A DNA stretch of 64,000 nt from Fontivita pretiosa (GCF_050410795.1 NZ_CP191258.1:5394001-5458000), one strand, 5' to 3'. Counted from the first letter of the stretch, positions 34,546 through 43,037 are shown. Numbers and translations are program-made. The notes: generated by a model not told the origin, from the letters alone.

Positions 34546-34569
34546 TGCGTTGAAAGGAGTCAACGGGCA

Positions 34570-35496
34570 ATGAAAGTTACGGTGTTATTCGGCGGGCCCA
34601 GTGCGGAAAGGGAAGTCAGCCTGGTGAGCGGCCGGGCGGTCATCGAGGGGTTGAAGTCCGCAGGCCACGAGGTGTTTCCAAGCGACATTTCTCCGACGGA
34701 CCTGAGCGCGTTGGCGCGCCCGACGGACGTGGTGTTTCCGGTGCTGCATGGCGCCTTCGGCGAAAGCGGCGAGCTTCAGGAGATCCTTGAAGAACGCGGG
34801 CTGGCGTTCGTGGGCAGCGGCTCGGCGGCGTCGCGCGCCGGCATGAACAAGGACCACGCCAAGCGGCTGTGGGCACGCGCCGGGATCCCGACGGCGGCGC
34901 ATGAGCTGGTCGCTGCCCCGGCGGATGTGAGCGAGTCCGTCGATCGCATCGGCGTGCCCTGCGTCATCAAGCCGATCGACAGCGGCAGCAGCATCGACGT
35001 GTTCATCTGCAAGACGCGCGACGACGCTACGCAGCGCTGCCACGAAGTTCTGGACCGTCACGGCGCCGTCATGGTCGAAAAGTTCATTCGCGGCGTGGAG
35101 ATCACGGTCGGAATCCTGGAGGAAAAACCGCTCAGCCCGATCCGCATCACCACCTCGCGCGAGTTTTTCGATTACCAGGCCAAGTATGTCGGCAATGACG
35201 CGCAGCACCATTTCGACCTGAACCTGCCAGTGGCGGTGGTCAGTCAGCTCCAGGAAATCGCCCGACGGGCGCACGAGACGCTGGGCTGTCGCGATCTGTC
35301 GCGGGTGGACCTGATCGTGGACCAGCAGATGCGACCGTACGTGCTGGAGATCAACACGATGCCGGGCTTCACCCCCAAAAGCCTGCTGCCGGAGATGGCG
35401 GCGCACGACGGAATCCCGTTTTCGCGGCTGGTGGACAGGCTGGTGTGCCGGGCGTATGCGCGCGGCAGCGGGCGGATCATTCGCCAGGCGGTCTGA
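34570..35496 (+). CDS. ddl: D-alanine--D-alanine ligase
   Basis: The 308-residue ATP-grasp enzyme makes the D-Ala-D-Ala dipeptide used by MurF. It begins VTVLFGGPSAEREVSLVSG, has the KPIDSGSSIDV ATP-binding block near 138-150, DLIVDQQMRPYVLEINTMPGFTPKSL with the Mg2+ ligands Glu and Asn, and the usual short C-terminus. The active-site region has GGPSAEREVS rather than features of D-Ala-D-Lac ligases, but specificity is not proven. The ATG at 34570 has AAAGGAG upstream; a longer frame from 34516 would read into the repeat. It is the last gene of the cluster; ftsQ, ftsA and ftsZ do not follow. Confidence 0.95.
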   Translation: MKVTVLFGGPSAEREVSLVSGRAVIEGLKSAGHEVFPSDISPTDLSALARPTDVVFPVLHGAFGESGELQEILEERGLAFVGSGSAASRAGMNKDHAKRLWARAGIPTAAHELVAAPADVSESVDRIGVPCVIKPIDSGSSIDVFICKTRDDATQRCHEVLDRHGAVMVEKFIRGVEITVGILEEKPLSPIRITTSREFFDYQAKYVGNDAQHHFDLNLPVAVVSQLQEIARRAHETLGCRDLSRVDLIVDQQMRPYVLEINTMPGFTPKSLLPEMAAHDGIPFSRLVDRLVCRAYARGSGRIIRQAV

Positions 35497-35598
35497 GGTC
35501 CCACCACGATTTCGATACGACCTCCCGCTGCGCCCGGGCAGGGAAGCGGTCTTACCCCATCCCGACTCAGGTCGCAGCGGGTGGAAACGAGCAGCGGC

Positions 35599-36165
35599 TC
35601 AGCTTGGCGGCAACGCGGCGCCGGAAGCGGCGCCGAGGCTCCGCTTGCGCTGCCTGGGCTTCTCGGCGGCGGATTCGTCCCGCGCCGTCTGCGTCCCCCG
35701 AGCCATCGCAATCACACCCGTGCGCGCAAGCTCCTTGATCCCGTATGGCGTGAGCAGCTCGATCAACGCCTCGATCTTCTGTTCGGTGCCGGCCAACTCC
35801 ACGATCAGGCTGTTCTTCGCCACGTCCACGATCTTGCCGCGGAAGAGGTTGACGATCTCGATCACTTCGCCGCGCTTTTCCGGACCGACGCCGACGCTGA
35901 TCAGGGCCAGGTCGCGTTCGATGTAGGCCGTGCCCCCGAAGTCACGGACCTTGACCACCGGCACGAGCTTGGCAAGCTGCTTGCGCACCTGTTCCAGGGT
36001 GTTGTCATCGGCATCGACAACGACGGTCATCCGCGACAACTCCGGGTTCTCGGTTCTTCCGACGACCAGAGAATCGATATTGAACCCGCGGGCGGCGAAC
36101 ATCCCCGCCACATTCGCCAGCACACCTGGCTCGTTGATCACCAATGCCGAGATCACGTGACGCAT
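35599..36165 (-). CDS. ilvH: Acetolactate synthase small (regulatory) subunit
   Basis: The 188-residue protein has an N-terminal ACT domain (VINEPGVLANVAGMFAARGFNIDSL) that binds valine for feedback control, and a C-terminal domain through TPYGIKELARTGVIAMARG. It regulates acetohydroxyacid synthase in branched-chain amino acid synthesis. The catalytic subunit ilvB is not in the window. A 25-residue basic, Ala-rich tail extends beyond the usual end. CAGGAGC ends 4 nt before the ATG. The gene converges on ddl; a long-loop inverted repeat, CCCGCTGCG/CGCAGCGGG (35524-35581), lies between the two ends. Confidence 0.95.
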   Translation of the reverse strand: MRHVISALVINEPGVLANVAGMFAARGFNIDSLVVGRTENPELSRMTVVVDADDNTLEQVRKQLAKLVPVVKVRDFGGTAYIERDLALISVGVGPEKRGEVIEIVNLFRGKIVDVAKNSLIVELAGTEQKIEALIELLTPYGIKELARTGVIAMARGTQTARDESAAEKPRQRKRSLGAASGAALPPS

Positions 36166-36268
36166 GAAAGCTCCTGAGGCATAATTGCGTGGGTTCAGAT
36201 TCTAGGCCAAATCTCCGCCCGTACAAGCGCGCGGGGCATGCCGCCGGTACAGGCGGGCAGATGAGAGG

Positions 36269-36928
36269 ATGACTCGAAGGCTGATGCCGCCGCAGCCACC
36301 GCCATTTTCGCTGACGATTGTGCTGACGCTGCTGGTGATGCTGGGCGCGTCGATGCTGACGTTCGCGCTGCTGGTTCGGCGCTGGACCACGCAACGTCAG
36401 TGGACTTCGCTGGCCGAGTGGGCCAGGCAACGTGGGATGCGGTTCCGCCCGCTCACGAGCCTGCCCTTGCCGCCGGTGCTGGCCGGGCCGCTGGAACAGC
36501 ATGCGCCACGATTGGCATTGCATCTTGGCGACGAACGGATCACCGTGATGCAGCTTCAAACCGGCGGAACCGGTGATGCCCCCGCCGGCCCCGGCCGCTG
36601 GAACCTGCTGCTGCGCAAGGTTCCGCATCGCCGCATAGCCGTCGCCGCACTTCGACCCGCCCAAGCCGCCTCAAGCCTGCTGGATCTGCTGGACCTCAAG
36701 CAGTATCCCAGCCTTGCCTTGGGGCATCGGTTCGTCGTTCTCGCGAGCAGCTCCCTGGCGGCGCGTGCTCTGGCCAATTCGGCGTCTCGAACGCTGCTGC
36801 CGGCCGACCTGGGACTGCTGGTCTGCGACGAGCATATCCTGATCGACTTTTCATCGCGTCCGTTCGACCCGATCGAGCTGGACCGCATGATCGCGCTGTC
36901 GGAACAGTTGGCACTGATGTTGGCATAG
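36269..36928 (+). CDS. Single-helix membrane protein of unknown function
   Basis: The 219-residue protein has one N-terminal helix (about residues 14-36) followed by a soluble domain beginning with WTSLAEWARQRGMRFRPL, which resembles the cytoplasmic start of other one-helix planctomycete proteins of unknown function. No catalytic motif is visible. It is divergent from ilvH and stands 10 bp before the beta-helix gene, so the two are probably one transcript. The start is uncertain between 36269 and the ATG at 36284. Confidence 0.65.
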   Translation: MTRRLMPPQPPPFSLTIVLTLLVMLGASMLTFALLVRRWTTQRQWTSLAEWARQRGMRFRPLTSLPLPPVLAGPLEQHAPRLALHLGDERITVMQLQTGGTGDAPAGPGRWNLLLRKVPHRRIAVAALRPAQAASSLLDLLDLKQYPSLALGHRFVVLASSSLAARALANSASRTLLPADLGLLVCDEHILIDFSSRPFDPIELDRMIALSEQLALMLA

Positions 36929-36938
36929 GATCAACCGT

Positions 36939-38105
36939 ATGAACGTGACGGCTTTGCTCATCAGCGCGCTGTTCGGCATCCTGCCGCTGCCGGCTTCCCA
37001 GCCGATTCCGGTGATCGATGTGCGCGCGTATGGCGCGATTCCCGACGACGGCATCGACGACACGGCGGCGATCCAGGCAGCCATCGACGCGGCGCGAGTC
37101 CCCGGCCAGATCATCCAGTTTCCCGCAGGCACGTTTCACATTTCGCGGGCATTGAACCCGCGCGGATTTGCACGCGTTATCAGCGGCATGACCACGCTGC
37201 GCTACCAGGCGGATTCTGTCGTCGCCGATCACGCGACAGTGCTGCAAGCGACCGGGCAGGACAACTTCATCTTTCACTTCCGCGGCCAAGACCTGACCAT
37301 CAGCCGCCTCAGCTTTCATGGGCGCGGCATTTTCTGCGATACCCCCGATGGCTCCATGGTCGAAGGCCTGATAGTGGACAACTGCTGGTTTTACCTGGAC
37401 GTCAGCGGCGACGAGACGAACGCCATCGTGTTCACCACCGGGCTGCGCGGCAGCCGCATCACCAACTGCGTGTTCAATCCCATCCGTGGCGACAACGGCA
37501 TCTACGGTTACAACTGGGATGGGTTGACGATCGCGAACAATCACTTTCTCAACGGGAACCAGGCCATTCACGTGATCGCGCACGAGGACGCATCGAGGAA
37601 CCTGCTGATCGAACAGAACTATCTCGCCGGACTGCGGCGCATGGGCGTGGAGGTTCAGGGCGGCGGAATCAATACGATCGTGCAGGACAACTACTACGAA
37701 AAACCTGTCATGACCGAAAAGTTCGAGCAGAACATGTCCACCTTCGCCTACTCCATCATTGCCGACCGGTCCAGGGGAACGCGTGTGCGGCGAAATACCT
37801 CGATCGCGCCGGAACGACCCGACGGCACTGGCGTGCGGATCATTTTCGAGCTTGGTGGCCAGGATGTAGTGTGCGAGGACAATTACAGCGTCGCGGGCAA
37901 CCATGTGGCCATCCTCAACACCAGCCGCAACGGCAAGATCATTAACAACCGTTTCGTCGGGTACCTGATCGGCCCGAGCGCCTATCCGGGACGCGCGGTG
38001 GATGCGACGGTGAAAAACAACGGGCCCGACGTTGAATTGAGCTGGGACATCAATCGCGGCAAGCCCGGACCCAACAGGCGCCTTGCGACCACCCGCCGGC
38101 GGTAG
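36939..38105 (+). CDS. Secreted right-handed parallel beta-helix protein
   Basis: The 388-residue protein begins with a signal peptide (residues 1-20) and IDVRAYGAIPDDGIDDTAAIQAAIDAA, the N-terminal block of pectate-lyase-3/glycosyl-hydrolase-28-like beta-helix proteins. Repeating coils with Asn ladders (NCVFNPI, NNHFLNG, QNYLAGL, DNYYE, NNRFVGY) cover residues 100-350. Such folds include polysaccharide lyases, hydrolases and epimerases. No clear catalytic triad is visible, so enzymatic activity is not asserted. AGGA lies 9 nt before the ATG. It precedes the RuBisCO-like cassette by about 90 bp; a shared role in plant or algal sugar use is only a possibility. Confidence 0.75.
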   Translation: MNVTALLISALFGILPLPASQPIPVIDVRAYGAIPDDGIDDTAAIQAAIDAARVPGQIIQFPAGTFHISRALNPRGFARVISGMTTLRYQADSVVADHATVLQATGQDNFIFHFRGQDLTISRLSFHGRGIFCDTPDGSMVEGLIVDNCWFYLDVSGDETNAIVFTTGLRGSRITNCVFNPIRGDNGIYGYNWDGLTIANNHFLNGNQAIHVIAHEDASRNLLIEQNYLAGLRRMGVEVQGGGINTIVQDNYYEKPVMTEKFEQNMSTFAYSIIADRSRGTRVRRNTSIAPERPDGTGVRIIFELGGQDVVCEDNYSVAGNHVAILNTSRNGKIINNRFVGYLIGPSAYPGRAVDATVKNNGPDVELSWDINRGKPGPNRRLATTRRR

Positions 38106-38197
38106 CGGTCGCAACCGCCCTTCCCACACGGAAAAACGATTGCCCACGTGACAAGCGAACCGGCAGTTGCGAGGATACACCCACCAGGATGTCCAGC

Positions 38198-39478
38198 ATG
38201 GTTCAGAGCACAGACGAACGCATTGTCGCGACCTATCGCGTCGAAACCCCCCTGCCGATCGAGCAGGCGGCGGAAGTACTGGCCGGCGAGCAGTCGTCGG
38301 GAACTTTCGTCGAAGTCCCCGGTGAGACGGATCAGCTCCGCCAGCGATATCGCGCCAGGGTCGAAACGATTACTCCGCTTCAGAGTGTGTCCGAGCCAAG
38401 TTTGCCGGGAAGCAGGACCAAAGCCAGCGCTCGCGCAACTCAGTATCATCGCGCCCAGATCGTCGTCTCCTGGTCGATCGACAACATGGGCTACAACCTG
38501 CCCACGCTGGTTTCGACCCTCCAGGGCAATCTCTACGAGCTCAGCCAGTTTTCGGGGCTGAAGCTGATCGATCTGGAACTGCCCCCTTCGTTTGCGAGAG
38601 TGTTCCCGGGTCCGCGATTCGGCATCGAGGGAACGCGAAGACTGACGGGTGTGTCTGGCCGGCCGATCATCGGCACGATTGTCAAGCCGAGCATCGGGCT
38701 CAGCCCCGAACAGACTGCGCAACTGGTAAAACAGCTCGCCGAAGCGGGGATCGATTTCATCAAGGACGACGAGCTGATGGCCAACCCGCCGCACTCGCCG
38801 CTTCAACAACGTGTCGATGCGGTGATGCGCGTGATCAACGATCAGGCGCAGCGAACGGGCAAGAAGGTGATGTACGCCTTCAACATCAGCGACGAGATCG
38901 ACGCGATGCTGCGGAATTACGATCATGTTCGCCGGGCCGGTGGAACCGCCGTGATGCTCAGCCTCAACAGCGTCGGGCTCAGCGGCGTGAAGAAAGTGTG
39001 CGACCAGGGCGCGCTGGCGGTGCACGGACATCGCAACGGCTGGGGCATGCTCACGCGGCATCCCTGGCTGGGCATCGAGTTTCCCGCGTACCAGAAGCTG
39101 TGGCGACTGGCCGGGGTCGATCAGATCCACGTCAACGGAATCGCCAACAAGTTCTGGGAAAGCGACGATTCGGTGGTCACGTCGATCCAGTCATGCCTCA
39201 AGCCGATGTTCGGAGGATACCGCATCATGCCGGTGATCTCCTCGGGGCAGACGGGGCTTCAGGCGCCGGAGACATTCCGCCGGACGGCAACGGTGGATGT
39301 GCTCTATCTGGCCGGGGGCGGGATCATGGCGCATCCGGGCGGCGCGGGCGCTGGCGTGCGTGCGTTGCAGCAGGCCTGGGAAGCGGCAGTCAGGGGCATC
39401 AGCATCGACGACTACGCGCGCGATCATGTCGAGCTGAGGCAGCAGTTGGAGAAGTTTGGCAGGATGAATCACAGATGA
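38198..39478 (+). CDS. RuBisCO-like protein, candidate sugar-acid phosphate decarboxylase
   Basis: The 426-residue protein is full-length for the RuBisCO large-subunit fold. Counterparts of nearly all active-site residues are visible: Lys163 (GTIVKP), the carbamylatable Lys189 with Asp191 and Glu192 (IKDDE), His276/His278 (VHGHRNG), His311 (QIHVNG), loop-6 Lys318 (NKFWES), Ser348 (SSGQTG) and the phosphate-binding GGG. The second Lys of the KPK motif is Ser. It is not a bona fide CO2-fixing form by context. A DUF1537 kinase next door is the partner of the RuBisCO-like decarboxylase OiaX in D-apionate catabolism (3-oxo-isoapionate 4-phosphate to L-erythrulose 1-phosphate). That assignment is inferred from context. 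The ATG at 38198 has AGGA 8 nt upstream; 38189 is an alternative. Confidence 0.85.
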   Translation: MVQSTDERIVATYRVETPLPIEQAAEVLAGEQSSGTFVEVPGETDQLRQRYRARVETITPLQSVSEPSLPGSRTKASARATQYHRAQIVVSWSIDNMGYNLPTLVSTLQGNLYELSQFSGLKLIDLELPPSFARVFPGPRFGIEGTRRLTGVSGRPIIGTIVKPSIGLSPEQTAQLVKQLAEAGIDFIKDDELMANPPHSPLQQRVDAVMRVINDQAQRTGKKVMYAFNISDEIDAMLRNYDHVRRAGGTAVMLSLNSVGLSGVKKVCDQGALAVHGHRNGWGMLTRHPWLGIEFPAYQKLWRLAGVDQIHVNGIANKFWESDDSVVTSIQSCLKPMFGGYRIMPVISSGQTGLQAPETFRRTATVDVLYLAGGGIMAHPGGAGAGVRALQQAWEAAVRGISIDDYARDHVELRQQLEKFGRMNHR

Positions 39479-39570
39479 GCACTGATCAACACGGATGAGC
39501 AAAGAGAGCCTGGGGCTGAGCAATCGATCTTCAACTCACAACATCTGTGTGCAGCGGTGTGCATCCGTGG
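39467..39570. repeat. Inverted-repeat element between RuBisCO-like and kinase genes
   Basis: ACAGATG (39471) and CACGGATG (39490) are matched in inverted order by CATCTGT (39542) and CATCCGTG (39562). The left arm encodes the last residues and stop of the RuBisCO-like protein. It resembles the widespread CACAGATG/CACGGATG intergenic words. Confidence 0.6.
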
Positions 39571-39583
39571 TTCGGAAGTTTGT

Positions 39584-40846
39584 ATGAACGACTTGCTGAT
39601 CAGTTTCTACGGCGACGATTTCACCGGCTCGACCGATGCGATGGAGTCGCTTGCTCTGGCCGGGCTGCGGACAGTGCTGTTCACCGCGCCTCCGAACCAC
39701 GCTCAGCTTGCCCGCTACCCGGGATTGCGAGCTTACGGCGTGGCGGGAATGACGCGATCGATGACCCCGGACCAGATGGAAGCGACGCTGCGGCCGGTTT
39801 TCGGCGCCATGAAATCGTCCGGCGCGCCGATCGTACATTACAAGGTCTGCTCGACGTTCGACTCGTCGCCGACGGTCGGGAGCATCGGACGGGTGATCGA
39901 TGTCGGCGCCGAAGTTTTTGGCATGACGTGCGTGCCGGTGCTCGTGGGCGCGCCCTCCCTGGGGAGGTATTGTGTCTTCGGGAATCTGTTTGCACGATGC
40001 GGCGCTGAATCCGAGCCTTACCGGCTGGACCGACACCCCTCGATGAGCCGCCATCCGATCACGCCCATGGATGAGGCCGACTTGCGGCTTCACCTGGCGA
40101 AGCAGACGCGCCGACGGATCGGGCTGTTCGACGTGCTGAACATCGAGCGCACCGATGCAGTTGAAATGTTCGATCGCGCCCGCAGCGGCGGCAATGAAGT
40201 GCTGCTGATCGACGTGCTGTATGAGCGGCAGCTTGCGACGGTGGGATCGCTGATCGAGCGGTTCGACAAGCCGATGTTCGTCGTCGGATCGTCGGGAGTG
40301 GAGTCGGCACTGTGCGCGCACTGGCAGCAGTCGGGTCGCATCGACGGGCAGCGGCCATTCGATCCCCCGGGCCACGCCGGGCCGATCGTCGCCGTCTGCG
40401 GAAGCTGTTCCCCCGTAACCGCCGGGCAGATTCGACATGCGATCGAGCACGATTTTGTGGAAGTGTCCGATCTGTCGGATCGTGCCCGTGCCGCTGCACA
40501 GGCGGCCGCGGCGCTGCGAATCGGGCGCAGCGTGGTGATCCACAGCCGGCAGATCGATCCGGCTATGGCGGTGATGGTGGGACCGACCCTGGGCGGCATC
40601 CTGCGTCAGGTGCTGGCCGGCACGAACGTTCGGCGCGTGCTGGTCGCTGGCGGCGACACCTCCGGCCAGGTGGCGCAGGCGCTGGGGATCGAGTCGATGG
40701 AGATGATCGCCGAACTGACGCGCGGATCGCCGCTGTGTCGCGTCACCGCCCCCGGCTCGCCCGCCGATGGCATCCAGATCACCTTCAAGGGCGGACAGAT
40801 CGGAAAACAGAATTTCTTTACCTTCGTCAGAGACGGAAAAGACTGA
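39584..40846 (+). CDS. DUF1537 four-carbon/branched sugar-acid kinase
   Basis: The 420-residue protein has the DUF1537 layout: an N-terminal substrate-binding domain starting LLISFYGDDFTGSTDAMESL, with the DDxTG motif, and a C-terminal nucleotide-binding domain with VVGSSGVESAL, VCGSCSPVTAGQI, VAGGDTSGQVAQALG and the final TAPGSPADGIQITFKGGQIG. Characterised members phosphorylate erythronate, threonate, 3-oxo-tetronates or 3-oxo-isoapionate (OtnK, DtnK, OiaK). Next to a RuBisCO-like protein, an OiaK-like role is the best guess. GGAAG lies 5 nt before the ATG at 39584. Confidence 0.88.
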   Translation: MNDLLISFYGDDFTGSTDAMESLALAGLRTVLFTAPPNHAQLARYPGLRAYGVAGMTRSMTPDQMEATLRPVFGAMKSSGAPIVHYKVCSTFDSSPTVGSIGRVIDVGAEVFGMTCVPVLVGAPSLGRYCVFGNLFARCGAESEPYRLDRHPSMSRHPITPMDEADLRLHLAKQTRRRIGLFDVLNIERTDAVEMFDRARSGGNEVLLIDVLYERQLATVGSLIERFDKPMFVVGSSGVESALCAHWQQSGRIDGQRPFDPPGHAGPIVAVCGSCSPVTAGQIRHAIEHDFVEVSDLSDRARAAAQAAAALRIGRSVVIHSRQIDPAMAVMVGPTLGGILRQVLAGTNVRRVLVAGGDTSGQVAQALGIESMEMIAELTRGSPLCRVTAPGSPADGIQITFKGGQIGKQNFFTFVRDGKD

Positions 40847-40873
40847 CCACTGAACAGATAGGGGCCACCAGGC

Positions 40874-41539
40874 ATGCCGAAACAGATTGCATTGATTCAT
40901 ACGTCGCCGGCGATGATTCCGGTATTCAAGGCGCTGACGGGCGAGCTGCTGCCCGGCGAGCAGGTCTTCAATATGGTTGATGAAAGCCTGCTTTGCGACA
41001 TCATCGCCTGCAAAGGGTGCCCGCCGGCGACGGCTCGGCGGCTGGTGGGTCACGTGATCGCGGCGGAGGGCGCGGGTGCGGAGCTGATCCTGGTGACCTG
41101 CTCGTCGATGGGTCGGGCGGTCGAGGTGGCGAGGACGCTGGTGTCGGCCAAAGTGCTGCGCGTGGACGAGCCGATGGCCGAGCGCGCCGTCGCCACGGGC
41201 AGTCGTATCGGGGTCATCGCGACGCTGCCGTCGACATTGGAGCCGACGGCGGAGCTGATCAGGTCAAAGGCAGCCAGCGCAGGCAAGTCCGTCGAGGTCA
41301 CATCGGTGGTGGTCGAGGGCGCGTTCGAAGCGGTCATCAGTGGCGACGGCGCGAAACACGATGCCCTGGTTGGCGCGGCCCTGCGCGAGCTGGCCGGGCG
41401 GGTGGACGTGATCGTTCTGGCGCAGGCGTCGATGGCAAGGGTGGTCGATTCGCTTGGCCCGCTCGACAGGCCGCTGCCTATCCTGTCCAGTCCGAGGCTG
41501 GCGGTCGAGCGACTGGCCGAGCTGGCGCGCCAGGGCTGA
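40874..41539 (+). CDS. Asp/Glu-racemase-fold protein with one active-site Cys
   Basis: The 221-residue protein shows the two-domain aspartate/glutamate/hydantoin racemase fold. The first active-site block is LVTCSSMG with Cys76. The matching second block, normally a Cys within LACTG, reads VLAQASM (about 181-187) with no Cys. A two-base racemase mechanism is therefore unlikely; single-Cys relatives include decarboxylases and isomerases such as arylmalonate decarboxylase, though that enzyme keeps the other Cys. It follows the kinase by 27 bp, so it probably acts in the same pathway on a sugar-acid intermediate. The activity is unknown. It converges on serS with 20 bp between ends. Confidence 0.8.
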   Translation: MPKQIALIHTSPAMIPVFKALTGELLPGEQVFNMVDESLLCDIIACKGCPPATARRLVGHVIAAEGAGAELILVTCSSMGRAVEVARTLVSAKVLRVDEPMAERAVATGSRIGVIATLPSTLEPTAELIRSKAASAGKSVEVTSVVVEGAFEAVISGDGAKHDALVGAALRELAGRVDVIVLAQASMARVVDSLGPLDRPLPILSSPRLAVERLAELARQG

Positions 41540-41559
41540 CGCCTTGGCCCCCGGACTGC

Positions 41560-42870
41560 TCAACGAGTGGCGGCCGGCGCATCCGCAGCCTCCTGGCGCG
41601 TGATCCGGTCTCGCCCGCCAAGGTACGGGCGAAGCGCTTCGGGGATCGTCACCGAGCCGTCGGCGTTCTGATAGTTCTCCAGGATGGGAATCAGGATCCG
41701 CGGGCTGGCAATCACCGTGTTGTTCAGGGTGTGACAGTAGCGGGTCTTGCCATCGCTGTCGCGGTAGCGCAGGTTCAGCCGCCTCGCCTGGAACTCGTAA
41801 AACCGCGACGCCGAGTGCGTTTCGCTGTAGGCCTTGCGCGACGGCATCCAGGTTTCGATGTCGTATTTGGCGGCCTGCCCCTGGCCCAGGTCTCCCGTGC
41901 ACACGTACACCACACGATACGGCAGGTTGAGCTTCTGAAGAACGGCCTCGGCGTTTTCCGTAATCGCCTGATGCCAGCGTTTTGATTCCTCGACATCATT
42001 GCGGCAGATGATCACCTGCTCGACCTTGTCGAACTGATGGATGCGGTAGATGCCGGCGGTGTCCTTGCCATAGGTGCCGGCCTCGCGTCGAAAGCAGGGG
42101 CTGGTGGCCACGTACTTCCGCGGCAGGGTTTTGCCGTCCAGGGTTTCGTTCATGTGATAGGCGGTGAGCGAGACCTCGGCCGTGCCGACGAGATAAACCG
42201 GGGGATCCTCGTTGGTGATGGCGTAGGCCTGTTCGCGCCCCAGCGGGAAGTATCCCGTTCCGGTCATGGCCTCTTCGCGCACGAGCACGGGCACGGTCAT
42301 CGGCACAAAGCCGCGTTCGAGCATCATGTCCTGCGCCAGCCGCAGCACCGCCTGGTGAAGCAGCGTGCCCATGCCGGTCAGGAAATAACTGCGTGAGCCG
42401 GCCAGCTTCACGCCCCGCTCGATGTCGATCATCCCCAGCTCGGCCCCGAGCGTCACGTGATCCCGCGGAGCAAATTCAAAGTGCCGCACGTCGCCCCATC
42501 GGCGAAGCTCGACGTTTTCGGTTTCATCCTTGCCGACAGGCACATCAGGGTCCGGCGGCTGGGGCATCTGCAACAGCAGCGGCAGAAGCTGAGCCTCGGC
42601 TGACTTCCACCGCTCCTCGGCCTCTTTCACCTGAGCCTTCAGCACAGCGACCTTTGCGATGGCCTGTTGTTTCGCGGCCGGATCCTTGAGCTTTCCGATC
42701 TGCTTGCTGGCTTCGTTCTGTTCGGCGCGCAACCGCTCGAACTCCTGCTGCGCCGCCAGGCACCGCGCGTCCACGTCCAGCACCGCCGCCACGTCCACGC
42801 TCATCCGCTTCAGCTCCACGGCCTTGCGGTACTTGTCGGGATTTTCACGCAGATCCTTCAGGTCGATCAT
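41560..42870 (-). CDS. serS: Seryl-tRNA synthetase
   Basis: The 436-residue class II synthetase begins MIDLKDLRENPDKYRKAVELK, then an antiparallel coiled-coil arm (about residues 30-105) that binds the tRNA variable arm. The catalytic domain shows motif 2 around SPCFRREAGTYGKDTAGIYRIHQFDKVE and motif 3 in LNNTVIASPRILIPILENYQ, with TGM and TAE blocks for ATP and serine. Length is typical. It reads away from a 279-bp gap that holds the second dispersed element. Confidence 0.96.
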   Translation of the reverse strand: MIDLKDLRENPDKYRKAVELKRMSVDVAAVLDVDARCLAAQQEFERLRAEQNEASKQIGKLKDPAAKQQAIAKVAVLKAQVKEAEERWKSAEAQLLPLLLQMPQPPDPDVPVGKDETENVELRRWGDVRHFEFAPRDHVTLGAELGMIDIERGVKLAGSRSYFLTGMGTLLHQAVLRLAQDMMLERGFVPMTVPVLVREEAMTGTGYFPLGREQAYAITNEDPPVYLVGTAEVSLTAYHMNETLDGKTLPRKYVATSPCFRREAGTYGKDTAGIYRIHQFDKVEQVIICRNDVEESKRWHQAITENAEAVLQKLNLPYRVVYVCTGDLGQGQAAKYDIETWMPSRKAYSETHSASRFYEFQARRLNLRYRDSDGKTRYCHTLNNTVIASPRILIPILENYQNADGSVTIPEALRPYLGGRDRITRQEAADAPAATR

Positions 42871-42963
42871 GGCGACGTTTTAACCTAGCCGCCGCAGCGA
42901 CGAAAGTCCATCCATGACCGCATCGGCGGCTTGCTGGTCCGGTGGGTGTGCCCCGTTTGCCCC

Positions 42964-43037
42964 GTGTCACGGGCGTCCCGCCCGTGCCCCGCGGCATGGA
43001 GTGATGACGAGCCTGGAGTTCGGATTTTTGAATTCGA
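42964..43037. repeat. Dispersed intergenic element, copy 2
   Basis: This copy contains CACGGGCGTCCCGCCCGTG (a palindrome) and the TGGAG..GATGA and GAATTCGA blocks shared with 16278-16350. Frames reading through such elements give spurious translations such as SLHAAGHGRDARDT. The rest of the 279-bp gap between serS and the protease gene shows a second GC-rich palindrome (CACGGCCGGGACGGCC region, near 43051) and no gene. Confidence 0.75.

Noticed and set aside
38198..39478. Authentic CO2-fixing RuBisCO
   Set aside because: The second Lys of KPK is Ser, there is no small subunit or phosphoribulokinase nearby, and the neighbours are sugar-acid enzymes.
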